From the NCBI RefSeq assembly GCF_001659605.2, contig NC_035176.2, positions 34,094,716 to 34,158,715 of the forward strand: a stretch of DNA of 64,000 nt, in the 5' to 3' direction. Origin of the DNA: Manihot esculenta (taxonomy: Eukaryota > Streptophyta > Magnoliopsida > Malpighiales > Euphorbiaceae). Below the pieces are notes generated by a model, which searched no databases, was not told the DNA's origin, and worked only from the letters and a program-made list of their open reading frames with translations. Every line of letters starts with the position of its first letter. Positions within the stretch are counted from its first letter, which is position 1. The translations under genes were made by a program, and so were the position numbers. Below, in pieces: positions 47,701-59,500 of the stretch.

Positions 47701-50700
47701 GATGCTGTTAGTGTAAGGAGAAATGAACAAACTACCCTTGTATTCTTCTTTTTCTTTATTCTTAACACATTCTCTCTTTGTGTTCATATTTTCAGAGTTG
47801 AAGAACTTAGAACAACAGGTTATTCATGAATAAAAATAATAGCTGAAATCTCAATCTCCACAAACAAAATAAAATTTCAACAAATTTAAGATTCAAACTC
47901 AACAATCTAACAAAAGTCAAAATAGATAGAATTCAAACAATCAAAAATAAAAAATCAATAGATCAATTGTAGCTCCCATCGCTATCTCTCGCCGTCTCTT
48001 ACAGCTCACCGTCGATCATCACTCGCAGCATGTATTCCTCCCATTGTCGACCGATCTATCATCTATCGCTCTTTTCGCATCCGTTGCTCCTGCTGCTTGC
48101 GTCTGTCGTCGCTTGTCGATCCAACGTCTGTTGTCGCCTATTAGGCGATCCAATGTCTGTCGCTCGTGTTATCTGCCGTGTAGTTGCACATCACCCACTA
48201 ATTGACATTATTCATTGCTCGTATCTCTCCTTGTTCTCCATTGTGTGCATCTCGCGTCGCTCATCATCTCGCTTCGAGAAAAGGATGAAGATGATCAAGC
48301 ATCCCATTTGTCCAGACATGAATAATAAACATGATTTGGTGATTTTAAGAGGGATGAACATGATTTAGGGATGAAGAGGATTTGAAATTTTAAAGAAGTA
48401 ATTTTTATCATTGATAAGAGTATTTTTGGAACAATATTTTAATCTATTTCTTTTGACCAAGCTTAAATAATTGACTTAACATAATTATGGACAGGAGAGA
48501 CTTTTAATTTTGACGGAATTAAACTTGAGGGACTAGAGCGTTGGATTCTAAAAATAGAGTGGTCCATTAATTGTACTGTACTTTAGGGATGAAAAAGTAA
48601 TTTTCCCTTCATTTTATCTTATTTCCAATAAACCTTTCAAAATATCTTTTAGTATTTAATAAAACTTAATCTATTTAAGATAGATATACTTGAAAAGTTA
48701 ATAAAACAAATTGTATTTCTTAATATGCGTGAAAAACAAAATGAACAAAAATTATGGGACGGGGAATATTACATAGTCCAGGCTAAATAGTATTTCAATT
48801 TGGGACTTATTTGTATGATTAATGGCCTTCTTCCAAGTTTTTATAGAATTGCAATTTCATTGGTTCATATTTTTGCTTTTAGTTGAGTATGGAATTAACT
48901 GGTGTGTGATAGAATTTTGTGGTGACTATGCTATCATGTAATCCGTCCATGCACTTTTAGGGAACAAAGATCGATTTGTCCACTCAAATTGACAGTGAGG
49001 GCCTAAAGCATGTGTTTTATGCAGAAAAATTTGGGTTCAACTAATTTGACGTGCCAACTTTAGGGGGCAAATTGACCTTCATTCCCGTGTTGTGAATATT
49101 TCCTTACTTTCATAGTCTTGGTTGGTGAGCATTTCCATTAAAGTATGAAGGATGAATCTATAAGTAGAGTACCATTTCTATTCTGCTGTAGGCCTGCAGA
49201 TATCCTCTCTGTTAATTTCACGTATGCTTTCATTTTTTATTTTTCTGACATCCATAAACTATGCTTAAATCCCTTTTTCTTTCAGCCCAGAAATTTCAGA
49301 ACTCTAATCTTTGACTCTTATACCATTGTCTTCAACATAATCCAACCTCGATGCAGTTTGGATGGATGGGCATCCTTTTTTCTTTGTTTTTTAATAGAGT
49401 TTATTGTTGAAACTTGAAGAGGAAATGATTTCAAAACTTGTTGGCTGGAATTAGTGAGCCAATTTGGCACAACTTTTCTCATAGCATGAATTTCTTATTT
49501 ATCTGAGTTGTTTTGATGGGGAAATTAATGTGTTTGAGCTGGGAAATAATAGTCTTTACTCACTAAAAGTGGGACTTTTATTGATATGGCAATGTCTCAA
49601 AAGGTTGCTGAGGAGGTCCAGAAGATAGAAGTCTGCAGGCCTTTTTTTTTTTTTTTTCAAATAGTACAGTGAACACTAACATTCAGCCCTTGGATGAAGA
49701 AAAAAACAGGCGATAGAAATGAAAATGATAGAATGCTGATATAGTGATATCTTTTTGGTTAAATTAATTTTTTATTACCGAGTTATATCAAAATTAACAC
49801 TTGTATCTCTCTATTTGTAGAACTCAATAGTTGAATTATTGTATTTTGACTTTGTCAAATTGATGATTCTCTATCAATATTTGAAAACAGGTTTTCTTTT
49901 TCTTTTTCTTTTTTTTTTTTTTTTTTTTTCTTTTGATAAAGTTTTACAGGGATAGATCTTTTTAAAAATCAAGGGAGATAAGTGTTAAGTTGACATAATA
50001 TAAAGATAAAAAAGTAATATATTATGTAAGGTATTATAGTTCTCAGATAATTAACAAAAAGTTGGATGGAGGACCTTTAGTTTGATAGGGTCAAAATATA
50101 GGAATTAAACTGAGTTTTAAAAATGGAGGGACATTTGTGTTAGCAAGTGGGTATTATCCTTCACAACAAATATTACTTGCTGCGCTTTACGAGCCATGTT
50201 TACAAATTTACTGTACTGTGTTTGTGAATTTCCAATTATAGTTTAAACCTGGGTGTATGCAGAGATATGATTCTGATCCAGCAGCAAAGGCAGCTGCTGC
50301 AACTGTCCTCGCATCTAAGTTGGGTGCTGATTCTGGCTTGCAAGTGTATGTGGAAGATGAAGCTAAGCTTAATATTCCAACGGGGAAGAGTAATGATGTT
50401 GAGTTGGTGCAAATGAGTAGCCTTAGAAACAGAAAGCAAGTGCACACTAGATCCAGTAGTGCAGGGAGTGCTTCAGCGTTTCATTCTGATGAAGAAATGC
50501 TAGGCGCTGCACAAGGTGAAGGTCTTCCTGAGCATAATGAACTTGTCTTTGAGCATGACAATCTACAGGCTTCTACTGTGCATGATGGGGGATGGATTGC
50601 TCGATTAGCAGCATTACTTGTGGGTGAGGATCCTACGCAGTCATATGCACTGATATGTGGAAACTGCCACATGCACAATGGTGAGTGGACCATGGTCTTG

Positions 50701-51135
50701 TGATTTTCAGTTTATTGATTCATGCAGTTAGGTGAAAACTGATCTTCCATTTATTATCTGCTATTGCAACAGCATCACGAATCCCTAGCAATCTGCAATT
50801 TTATGTTTACAAAGGCATGCAACACTGCAATTATTGTGCTTATTGCTGAATTTTATCGCTTGTTATTGTTTGCCACAGGGCTTGCCAGGAAGGAGGATTT
50901 TCCTTACATTACTTATTACTGCCCACATTGTCATACCCTGAATCAGCCAAAACAATCAGAAGACCGTGTTTCTGGTTTTAATTCCCCCACTTCGGGTAAT
51001 TTGATAGCTGGAGGTTATGCTGAAGCAATAAACAAGACCAGCAATTCCACTAGTGGCAGCAGCAGCCCTATTAGAGCTTGTTCGGAGAATGAGGAAGTAA
51101 TTGAAAGACCAACATCAGGGGAGTTGGTGAGTTAA
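44789..51135 (+). CDS. LNP: Lunapark-like ER three-way-junction protein (5 exons, 391 aa)
   Basis: Homologue of Lunapark, the conserved ER membrane protein that acts at three-way junctions of ER tubules; plant LNPs also act with RHD3-type atlastin GTPases. Exons: 44789-45034, 45616-45760, 46215-46324, 50263-50680, 50879-51135. All introns are GT-AG and all phases close, giving 391 aa, near the roughly 400 aa of Arabidopsis LNPs. Visible parts: basic N-terminus; membrane segment about 72-91 spanning the exon 1/2 join; second segment about 107-127 (PMFLLPGLSSLAYSAF); coiled coil about 132-167 (ERLQAERQAKIDELKERTNYY); Ala-rich RYDSDPAAKAAAATVLASKLG; and a zinc ribbon with C299, C302, C321 and C324. 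There is no Gly2, so no N-myristoylation as in animal Lunapark. Intron 3 is 3938 bp and full of transposons. The reading frame ends at TAA 51133-51135; a GTGAGT just before it could be an alternative donor, but conserved domains are already complete. Confidence 0.93.
47251..47380. repeat. 65-bp tandem duplication in Lunapark intron 3
   Basis: Two copies (47251-47315 and 47316-47380) begin CTTACTAACAATATATGTAT and differ at about one base plus a T-run length. Confidence 0.92.
47454..48766. mobile_element. Stowaway/mariner-type TIR element in Lunapark intron 3
   Basis: The ends are inverted: the left starts CTCCATCCGTCTCATAATTT and the reverse complement of the right reads TTCCCCGTCCCATAATTTTT. 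Both sides are flanked by TA (47452-47453 and 48767-48768), the target site of Tc1/mariner elements. About 160-125 bp inside each end a second TIR element is inserted. No transposase is seen, so it is a MITE-like derivative. Confidence 0.72.
47578..48607. mobile_element. Long-TIR element nested inside the mariner-type element
   Basis: Inverted repeats of about 110 bp are seen: the left starts GGAAAATTACTTTTTC and the reverse complement of the right starts GGGAAAATTACTTTTTC. Both continue through a shared TTAGAATCCAAC block and a GTCCCT block. Long TIRs suggest a Mutator-like non-autonomous element. I do not find a clean 9-bp duplication. The centre (about 47970-48300) is GC-richer (ATCGCTATCTCTCGCCGTC) and not recognised. 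Confidence 0.65.
49757..50160. mobile_element. Imperfect TIR element in Lunapark intron 3
   Basis: The left end (TTATTACCGAG ... TTAACACTTGTATC) is an imperfect inverted copy of the right end (reverse complement GATAATACCCACTTGCTAACAC). About 90 bp each align with gaps, sharing AACTCA and TATTTTGAC blocks. The centre has a long T-run. It is old and non-coding. Confidence 0.5.
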
Positions 51136-52365
51136 AATTAGACGTGCCTGATTACAGTTGATGGATCTATTGATTGATTATAGGGTAGAGAGATTTGCTA
51201 TAGTTTTGCTTCAAGTGTTTTTGTAACAAGATGTGCTTTTGATTTGGCTTTTTACTTTGTAGTTTGTTCTTTATGACATTTTTTCTCCTTATGGCTAGCT
51301 CAACGCTGGAAAGTCTTGCTGAAATTATTTTCCATTTTTGATAAATTCTTTTAATTATAATTTTGTTAGAAACAGTATATAGTTAAAACAAAATTGCAAG
51401 AGCTTAATTGGCTAGAATTTATGTTTTCAATTCCAAACGTCTAATTGGCCAGTTGGCTTTATTGCATTAAAACTATGAACCAACATTATATTATTTATAG
51501 TGGGAGGAGTAGCAATTAACTCTAAATTTCAAATAGATAATAATTTTAGTAGTTAAACTAATAAAAGAATTTGAATTTTAAATAAATTCATACTTTTTTT
51601 CAATATTTTTAATATTTTGTTTTTATATACTTTTAATTGTTTTAATTATTTAGCTATTTAGTTATTAAATTTGAATTAATTATTATTATTATTATTCTCT
51701 TTTCTATGTATTTTTATTTTTTGTTAAATAATTTTTTACTTGTCTTTTTCTTTTCACTTAATTAATTTTTATAATAAACAAGAGAAGATGCTAAAACCAC
51801 TTTAAATTTTTATTTATTTAATCTATCAGTTAATTTTTAAGTTTATTTAATTTTTGTTAAATTTTAATATAAATTATAATATTTCTAAATTTTATCATTC
51901 GATATATTTTGAAGAAAGGTAAATATACATAATTTATATAATTATGCTTTTCTTTTATAACTATATTCTAAATAAATAATATTAATAGATTGAAATACAG
52001 TAAATTATAATTTTAATGAAATAGAACGATGAAATATTAATTTGCTTGATTTTAAAATTCTAACGAAATTTCAAAATTAGTTTTGATTAAAATTGATTAA
52101 TTTATTAAGTAATAACTTTAATTAATTAAAACATACATATATATAAAAAATTCATGTAATTAGTTAAAAGCGTTTAAACGTTAAACGTTTCGTAATATCT
52201 TTTTTTAATAGAACTGAATCATTAAAAAAAATTGAATAATTTATCCAAATTCTTATATTAAATTATAAATTATCATGACACCATAGATAAAAGACAAAGT
52301 ACAGATGAAGATGATGCCCACCCTCTTGGGGATAAGATTGTGTTCTCGAAAGACAATACTATGAT
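51136..52365. other. Intergenic, AT-rich
   Basis: This is the 3' flank of the Lunapark gene (its 3' UTR should be in the first few hundred bases). Nothing else is recognised. From 51360 it is strongly AT-rich. Confidence 0.6.
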
Positions 52366-52377
52366 TGTGTGGGTTCT

Positions 52378-52944
52378 TTTTTTTTTTCTCTCCAAAATCA
52401 AAGTGCATTAATAAAAGTGATCGAAGCGCAATTACATGAGAAAATCAGAAAAGAAGCAAGCAGGCCCATGGCTAAGAAGATCAACAGTAGAAAATGGTCC
52501 ACAAGTCCAAACCTAAGAAAATCCTAACACAGTTGATCAATAAGGAGAAGTGCCGCCTTCCTTCCGCCGCAGTGAAGGTGTCATACAAGCATGATAGCTC
52601 ATTCAACACAACAAACTCTAAAAAGGGCAACAAACAGACGGTACGATGCTCAGAAAACAAAGAATAAGTACATAACTCAACTGGCACCTACATTTACAAC
52701 AAAGAAAGACCAAAAAAGGAGATGGTGAGAAGACAAAAAACAAGCAGGTGTGGCGGGCTTCAGGATGTCAACAACAACCGTAGCCATCCCTCGAAGGCTA
52801 CTGAACCCTACTCGCCGGATTTGGACAAAGGGGAGTGGAAAGAGGAGCCCACAGCTGGATGGAGGGGAGAGGCCTCTCTTACTCGGTGGAGCAGAAAAGG
52901 GAAGTTTTATTGTGGTGAAATGACTACAAACTCAACTTCAATTC
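52378..52944 (-). mobile_element. Retroposed fragment with poly(A) tail (5'-truncated LINE or similar)
   Basis: A 567-bp insert is flanked by a perfect 12-bp duplication TGTGTGGGTTCT (52366-52377 and 52945-52956). On the minus strand it ends in a poly(A) tail (plus-strand T-run from 52378). These are hallmarks of target-primed reverse transcription. No RT domain is left; the body could be the 3' end of a LINE or a retrocopy of a cellular transcript. The ORFs at 52481-52687 and 52722-52970 show no known domain. Confidence 0.75.
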
Positions 52945-52956
52945 TGTGTGGGTTCT

Positions 52957-53556
52957 GTGGGTCCAATTGAAACTGAGAACTGTATCCTACTATTGGAATG
53001 GAATTATTTCTATAATAACTACACCTTAGTTCATTAAAAAAAAAAAACATAAAATAGGGGTAACGTTAGGAAACTAATGAATAATAAACATCTAAAAAAG
53101 AAAAGTGATATGGAAAAAGTAAAAGAATCTAATTATAATTTTCATCACCATAATTTATCTCAAGATACAAATTCTCATTCATATGAGATCCAGGCATAAA
53201 TAGTCAATAAAAGTTCTAACACTATGTTTTGTAATACAATATAATATAAGTTATGTCATGTCATGTAATATAGTGGTCATGTTATATGTTTGATTTCAAA
53301 CGAATGTAGGTGGCAATTGCCAATCGATGTTGGCAGAGTGATATGGATAATGGTGGTGGTGACAACAACCTCCACATTAGTGATAGTAGCGGTTAACAAA
53401 TATCAGCCTAAAGCTAAAAGCATTGAAGAACTCATTTTGATCCTCAGTTTAAAAAGGCTAAATTGATTATAATTGCATTCAAGGGAGAAAAATAAAATAT
53501 TACATCATTTGGAGTCGTCCTTTAGAAGATAGTGCCTAGATTTAGAAAATGAATAT
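52957..53556. other. Intergenic 3' flank of DCAF1
   Basis: AT-rich sequence where the 3' UTR of the minus-strand DCAF1 gene should lie. No further gene is seen. Confidence 0.5.
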
Positions 53557-56500
53557 TTAATAATTAAAACCATTATCCACAAAGTCATTTTCCTCACTGC
53601 TGCTGTAAGATTCAACCACTTGACTATCATCATCGTCATCCTCATCTCCCTCGGCCACAATCTCCAGTATCCCAGCTCCCCCATCAAAGTCTACATCATC
53701 CATAATGAAGTCCCCATCATCCTCATCATCAAGCTCACTCACACTATCATCATCATCATCCTCGTTGCTTATATCATCAGCATCACTGTCCCCATCCCCG
53801 TCCAGGTCTGGACCCAACATGGGATCCACATCCACATCATCTTCATCATCCTCCTCCTCATCTTCCTCTGTTTCAGCATCATCAGGATCAGAGTCATCGT
53901 CAGTTGGCCTCCGCCGACCAATCTCATAGATCCTAGCAGAAGAATACATCTCATCTTGGTCATCCATTGTAATCAACCCAACAAAGGAATCAGTTGCCTC
54001 CGATGCAAAATCAAGGACACATCGATCTACTGGTATGGTAGCAATTTCTGAGTAATTGATTGCATCTACAGTGCGAAAAGCTGCAAATAGGGGGTGCTTT
54101 ACTCGACGGGTGTGAACTGCTGACATTACATCGTCAAGATTTCTCCTCAAGATTGCATAAATTACATCACCGCATGCATTAAATGTTATTGCTGTTTGGT
54201 CCAGTGACGGTACACTTCGAAGGAGCTTAAATTTCCGAAGATCCCAAACCTCAGAATTTATAATCACCTGGTGCAAAAAATCACAACTTCTTTATATTAC
54301 CACTAGTTTCAATAGAAATTGCAACATGTCCCATATTTATTGATTCTTTATTTTTATAAATTTCTATATAAGAAACCATATCAATGTAATAAAAAATAGA
54401 AATTATTGTCTACAATGTTGTTAATGTTTTGTTACTATTCAATAGTACAAGTTAATACTTAAAAGTGCAAGTACGGAGCATATATGATTAAAATTAACTT
54501 GTAAAATAGTGAAAAATTTTAAATCTTTTGTATCAATAATATTTATTATTATTTACGTGGCATATAAGTATAATAAAATAATCCAAACAAAGAAGATTTA
54601 TCTACGATTAGGAAGAACACTTGCACTCAGACAAACAAATATTAGCATGAATTTTCACATGATAGCAACATGATTTTGCATACCTCATTCCCAGCAGGAT
54701 GAAAGCCTCCACCCCCATAATCAGTAAACTGATCAAAGCGATGAACAGGACCAGACTGTCGCCTATCCCACAAGACCCCATTCCAAAGCAACATTGTATC
54801 TGAAGGACTAAAGTGTATAAGGGAATATACATGCCCCCGACCTGTAGAAGTCGAAATTGTATCTGATAGGGTTGATTCCACATGACAGGTTTGGACATCA
54901 TAGAGGAGAATTTCTCGTCGAGCTGCCTCAGTTGTTAAGGTTGCAAATAAACTTCCAGAATTACTAAACCTTGCAGCCTTGCACCCTTCAAGTGAATGCA
55001 TAGGCCCACCTGAGATTGAAGAGGCATCCCACAAGCGCACATCCTGAGAACTTGAAGAGAGCAGCAGTTGTGTTTCCCCAGAAAGATATGACTGAACAAG
55101 TGTTAAAGGAGACTGGTGGCTTGTGCAGCTCTCAAGAACACCATTGCTGTTGGAGTCAAAAATCTTAAGCTCTCCATTATGAGAGCCAACTGCAATATGA
55201 GATGAATCCCCAAGAAAAGTTATGCATGTCAAAAGGGCATCAGCATCATCCCTGCAAGTTCTCAACAGCCTGAATCTGCTGTAAACAAATTGGCGATCCC
55301 GGCGACTTCCGTGAACCCCACCATATATACTTCTGAACTCACGAACACCAAGCCTAGCTGTCACATTTGATGGGGCATCAAGGCTCCTTCTTGGTTCAGG
55401 ACAAACATGAGGGTGTAAGATAGAAAGTGGAGGAAGAGTGGTTATAGGAGCAGGGCACTGGCGATGCTGGTGCTTCAGATACTGAACAACAATACAATCA
55501 AGAGTTAATCGCTCTGAGTTGCTTGGTTGGTGATCATTTGCAAGCCCAAGCTGGGTAGAGTTACTATATTGGTTGTCATCTCCATAATCTACCAAACTGC
55601 TGGGTGTTGATCTACCATAATCCCTCAAATTAGAACTAGGAGTAGAAAACCCAATAGCATCTCCAAACAAACTGCTCCTACGCACAGCATTGGGAGTCAA
55701 ACAAACAGGAGACCGAAGTCCATGCTCACTAGTGCTGACCCGCTTCCCAGATGAAGCAAATCCAATATCTTTCAGATCTGATAATTTCCGTTTCATTGGA
55801 AGTAGAATTGGAGTTTTACATAAAGACTCTGTATCAGGATTATTTTTTGGCAAGGATTCCGATGGTGCTTCTAATAAATTTCCAGGAGTAGCAAACTGTT
55901 TCAAACCACCTAAGGCCTTCTTGGATGATGATTGACTGGAATCATGGGACACGCAATGATTTCTCGACTGTAAACCAAAAGTTGGGGAGAAAACAATTGG
56001 TTTCTTCTTTGAATACAAAACTGAGTCACATCTCAAGCTGGGATCATCTTCATGTACACTTGCTTTCAATTTGTTGCATAGAAATCCATAAGGTGTTCGA
56101 CCAGAGGGCCACTGAAGTTGAACTGCAGGAGTTTCTTGTGTGGAGGCTTGGAGCATGAGGGAAGATGCAGCTGCCAGCGAAGGCAAAGGTGTCAACTGAG
56201 CCTCTTTCAGCAGTGTAGCAGCAGTTGCAGCTAAACCAGAAGCCTGAAGGTGTTCATGTATGAGGAGTAGAAGTTCCCTGAGGATTTTCCATGAGTGCAA
56301 ATATAATAGTTAGAACAAATAAACCAGAGTAAGGACAGAGCAATTATTGATTCATACAAGTGCAGTACTTCAAGGATTTACTGAAGTACCTAGAATGATA
56401 GGAGATAGGCGTTGCAGCAGCAATTGCTGCTCTTTCTATGCGCCTTAGTGTAGGGGTAGCAGCATCAGTAGCAGCCAGTGTACTGGCTCGCCCTGAATTT

Positions 56501-59500
56501 GTTACGATCTGCAACATGAGTAAATGGTTGAACAAAAATGTCCCAGGCATATACAGATTAAATAAATAAACAATATAATAAATAAAAACACAAGGAGCAA
56601 AAGTTTTTTTCCAGGTCACAATACTAAACCAGCACATATTTTCATTAGCAAGTGTTTTATTTTCTATGTACCTAAAAGAAGCAGGTAAAGGAAACAGTTG
56701 ATGCAACAAATACTGTTCTCAGACAAATCCTCACAAGGTTACATTCGGAATTTATAAATATAAATATCTATTTTCTTCAATGCTTAAAAAAAAAAAACCA
56801 ATAAAGGCACTCACCGTACCATGCCATGCATTGAACCACATGTGAATTACGTAGCAGAATACACAAGTGAGAACCAAAAAGACATATTTTATGCATATGT
56901 GTGAGTTGATGCAACAGACACTGTTCTCAGACAAATCCTCGCAAGATTACATTCAGAATTTATGAATATAAATGTCTAATTTCTTCAATGCTTATAGAAA
57001 AACTAATAGAGGCACACAGTGCACAATGCCATGCATCTGCATTGAATCAAGTGTGAACTTTTAGCAGAATACCCATGTACAATATGAAGACGTGTTGTAT
57101 GCACATGCATGTTTATGTGTATGTGTCGCATAACATCTCAAGTTATATATATCAATTTGATGAGAAAGAAAGAACATCACGATCACCAACTTAATTGTTC
57201 TGGAATTATGAGGCTTCTCATCCTCAATGGTAGAATGAGAACATTGGATTTACCACAAGACCATGAGGGTTACAGAAAACCCCACATCAGTTGGACACAG
57301 TAGTGGTCACAGGTTCATAAATGGGTTGGTTACCTCCTACTAGGTTATCCTTTTGGGGATGGATGCCTCCAACGACAAGTGGTATCAAAGCAAACCCTAC
57401 TTTTCACTTGTGTGGGGACCTCAGGGAGATGCCAGGATCAAGGTGAGGCCCTCTCCTCCTTGAGTATGCAGCTGGCACAACAAGGCATGATAATACCAGT
57501 GGGGAGGATGTTATGCAAATCCCACATCAGTGGGACATAAGGATGTTCTTGCTTTATAATTGTTGGTTACCTTCCAGTAGGCTAGCCTTTAAAATGGAGA
57601 ACAGCACATGACACAAGGCATACCATCGTTGCAACCATATAAAACCACTGAGTTGCATGATCCAGAATACAAATAGCAAAAGTTAATTTCAAGGCAAAAA
57701 ATGATAGATCTTCATATCAAATATGAAAAAGCAAATAATATGACTGAAAAGAGTGGCTGGCCACTATGTACCATCAACTGGAGTGCTACATTAAGTCAAT
57801 TAGCACATAACATCTAAAAGTCTAAGCATTCATACTTTCCATGTCACCATGCCTCACTCGATGTAGAAACCAAAGATTATATGTATAAATAAAAAAGGCA
57901 TATGCACAAGTGAAACATACACAGAACAATTGCCGCAAATGATATAATAAAGATCTTTAGTCTAAGCATCATAGAAGTTAAAGAAAAATACCGCAATTAG
58001 TTCAATCGCCACCTGGGTAAGTTCTTGCCACCTGCCTTGGTCAGTTCCAGATGTTTGGCTACCTGAATCTCGAATTAGCTCTGACAATTTTTTGCCAACC
58101 TTTAATACCAAAATGATATCAGTACTGCAATTACCAAATTGTTTGAGCCATACTACAATTTCATTGATTTTCTTGTTTAAAAGGTCAATGGCACTTTTTT
58201 AATTGTTTGTCATTAAAATATCAATGACAAAGATCGCATGGCAGGAAAAATAACACAAAAGTAAACTACTCTGCAAATGGAACAAAATAAGGTTATCATA
58301 GGCTGGAAGAAATATGCCAATATTAAACCAATAAAAAAATAACCTAGATATTTTGCTGGAAAATAATTTATTATTTACATATATATATATGTTTGTCTAC
58401 ACATGCAAAAATTTTGCACATACAAGCAACTCAGTGTTTACCTGAAGTTTAGTCAATATGTGAGCAATTGTATCATCTCTGGCTAGACCAAGCAGTACTC
58501 GGCATGCAAGAGCACGAATGCAGTCAAGAGCAGCAGGAGGTGAATATATGCGTGGTTGTAGAAGGTGGAGAAGAACCTTTATGCCATTGTTGGCTCGAAC
58601 AGCCTCTCTTGCTTGACGATACCCTTGTTCCATTTGTGCAGCAAGGCCAACACAACCTGCTCCAGTACCTAAAAAGATTCTTCTATCTCCAACCAATCCT
58701 GAAGTTGCAGTAGGGACAGGAGTTTGTGATGTGCTACTGATGGATCGAGCAGCAGAAACTGCTGCAGAGCCTCGATCACCAGCACTAGATTCTCCATTCC
58801 GCTCCCTTAGCTCACCCTGGCTGCGTTCTGCGTTTCTATCTCTAGGTTCCAAAGCAGTGGGATTTGCAAGTTGACCAGAAACGGTCTGCAGGCCTTGAGC
58901 AAGAACAGGGGGTTTGTTGCTAATTGAAGGGGGTGGACAAACGAGATTGATTAACACATTCAATGCAGGCTGTATAATCTGCAAATGTATAGAAGAAAAT
59001 ATTTACGTATATAATATTACCAAGTACGAGAACCGAAAAAAAAAGGCAAGATATCAACCTACAAATTTCCTTACAAATCTATTGAAAATATTTTAGAAGT
59101 GATCACGATGACAAGATGATAATAATGAAGGAAAATATTACAGAAGAAGTGTTTACCTCAGGGTCCACATAATTACCAGAAATATTTGCTGCATCCAAAA
59201 TTACAGCTATACCAACACGATTATTGCTTAGTGTGCTATTTACAATCATTTTGCGGCTGTCATTTACCAGTGTAACAATGTGCAGAACACCCAATGCATA
59301 CTGAAGCAAGTCATGCAAATACCGCTCAACAGGTGGGGCCTGCAAACATCAGCAATTTAGATATGACAGACATGCATTCTGCAAATGGACACAAGAAATT
59401 AGTGTGAAAATGTATCACCTAACCTGACACAATTCCAACATGGTAATATGCCCATTAAAGCCCAAGAACTTGTCCACTGCAGGAAATCGAGTCTTCACAA

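Larger units (their letters stand above)
46325..50262. other. Giant intron 3 of the Lunapark gene
   Basis: The intron has a GT donor (CAG/GTTACA) and AG acceptor (TATGCAG/AGATATG). It contains a 65-bp tandem duplication, a nested pair of TIR elements, another TIR-like element and several poly-T tracts (46386, 49642, 49899-49930). The small ORFs in it (for example 48030-48368) lie inside transposon sequence and are not exons. Confidence 0.85.
56509..57991. other. Intron 11 of DCAF1, repeat-bearing
   Basis: The largest DCAF1 intron (1483 bp). It contains a 208-bp-period tandem duplication (about 56700-57085) and a TRIM-like element (57264-57613). Confidence 0.85.

Noticed and set aside
48030..48368. 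112-codon ORF within Lunapark intron 3
   Set aside because: It lies inside a TIR element nested in another; the spliced Lunapark frame does not use it and no known domain is seen.
53705..53929. Plus-strand Ser-rich ORF
   Set aside because: It is the antisense shadow of the acidic tail of DCAF1.
57380..57391. Initiator Met tRNA fragment in DCAF1 intron 11
   Set aside because: Only the 12-base primer-binding match is present; it fits the TRIM layout and there is no tRNA gene.
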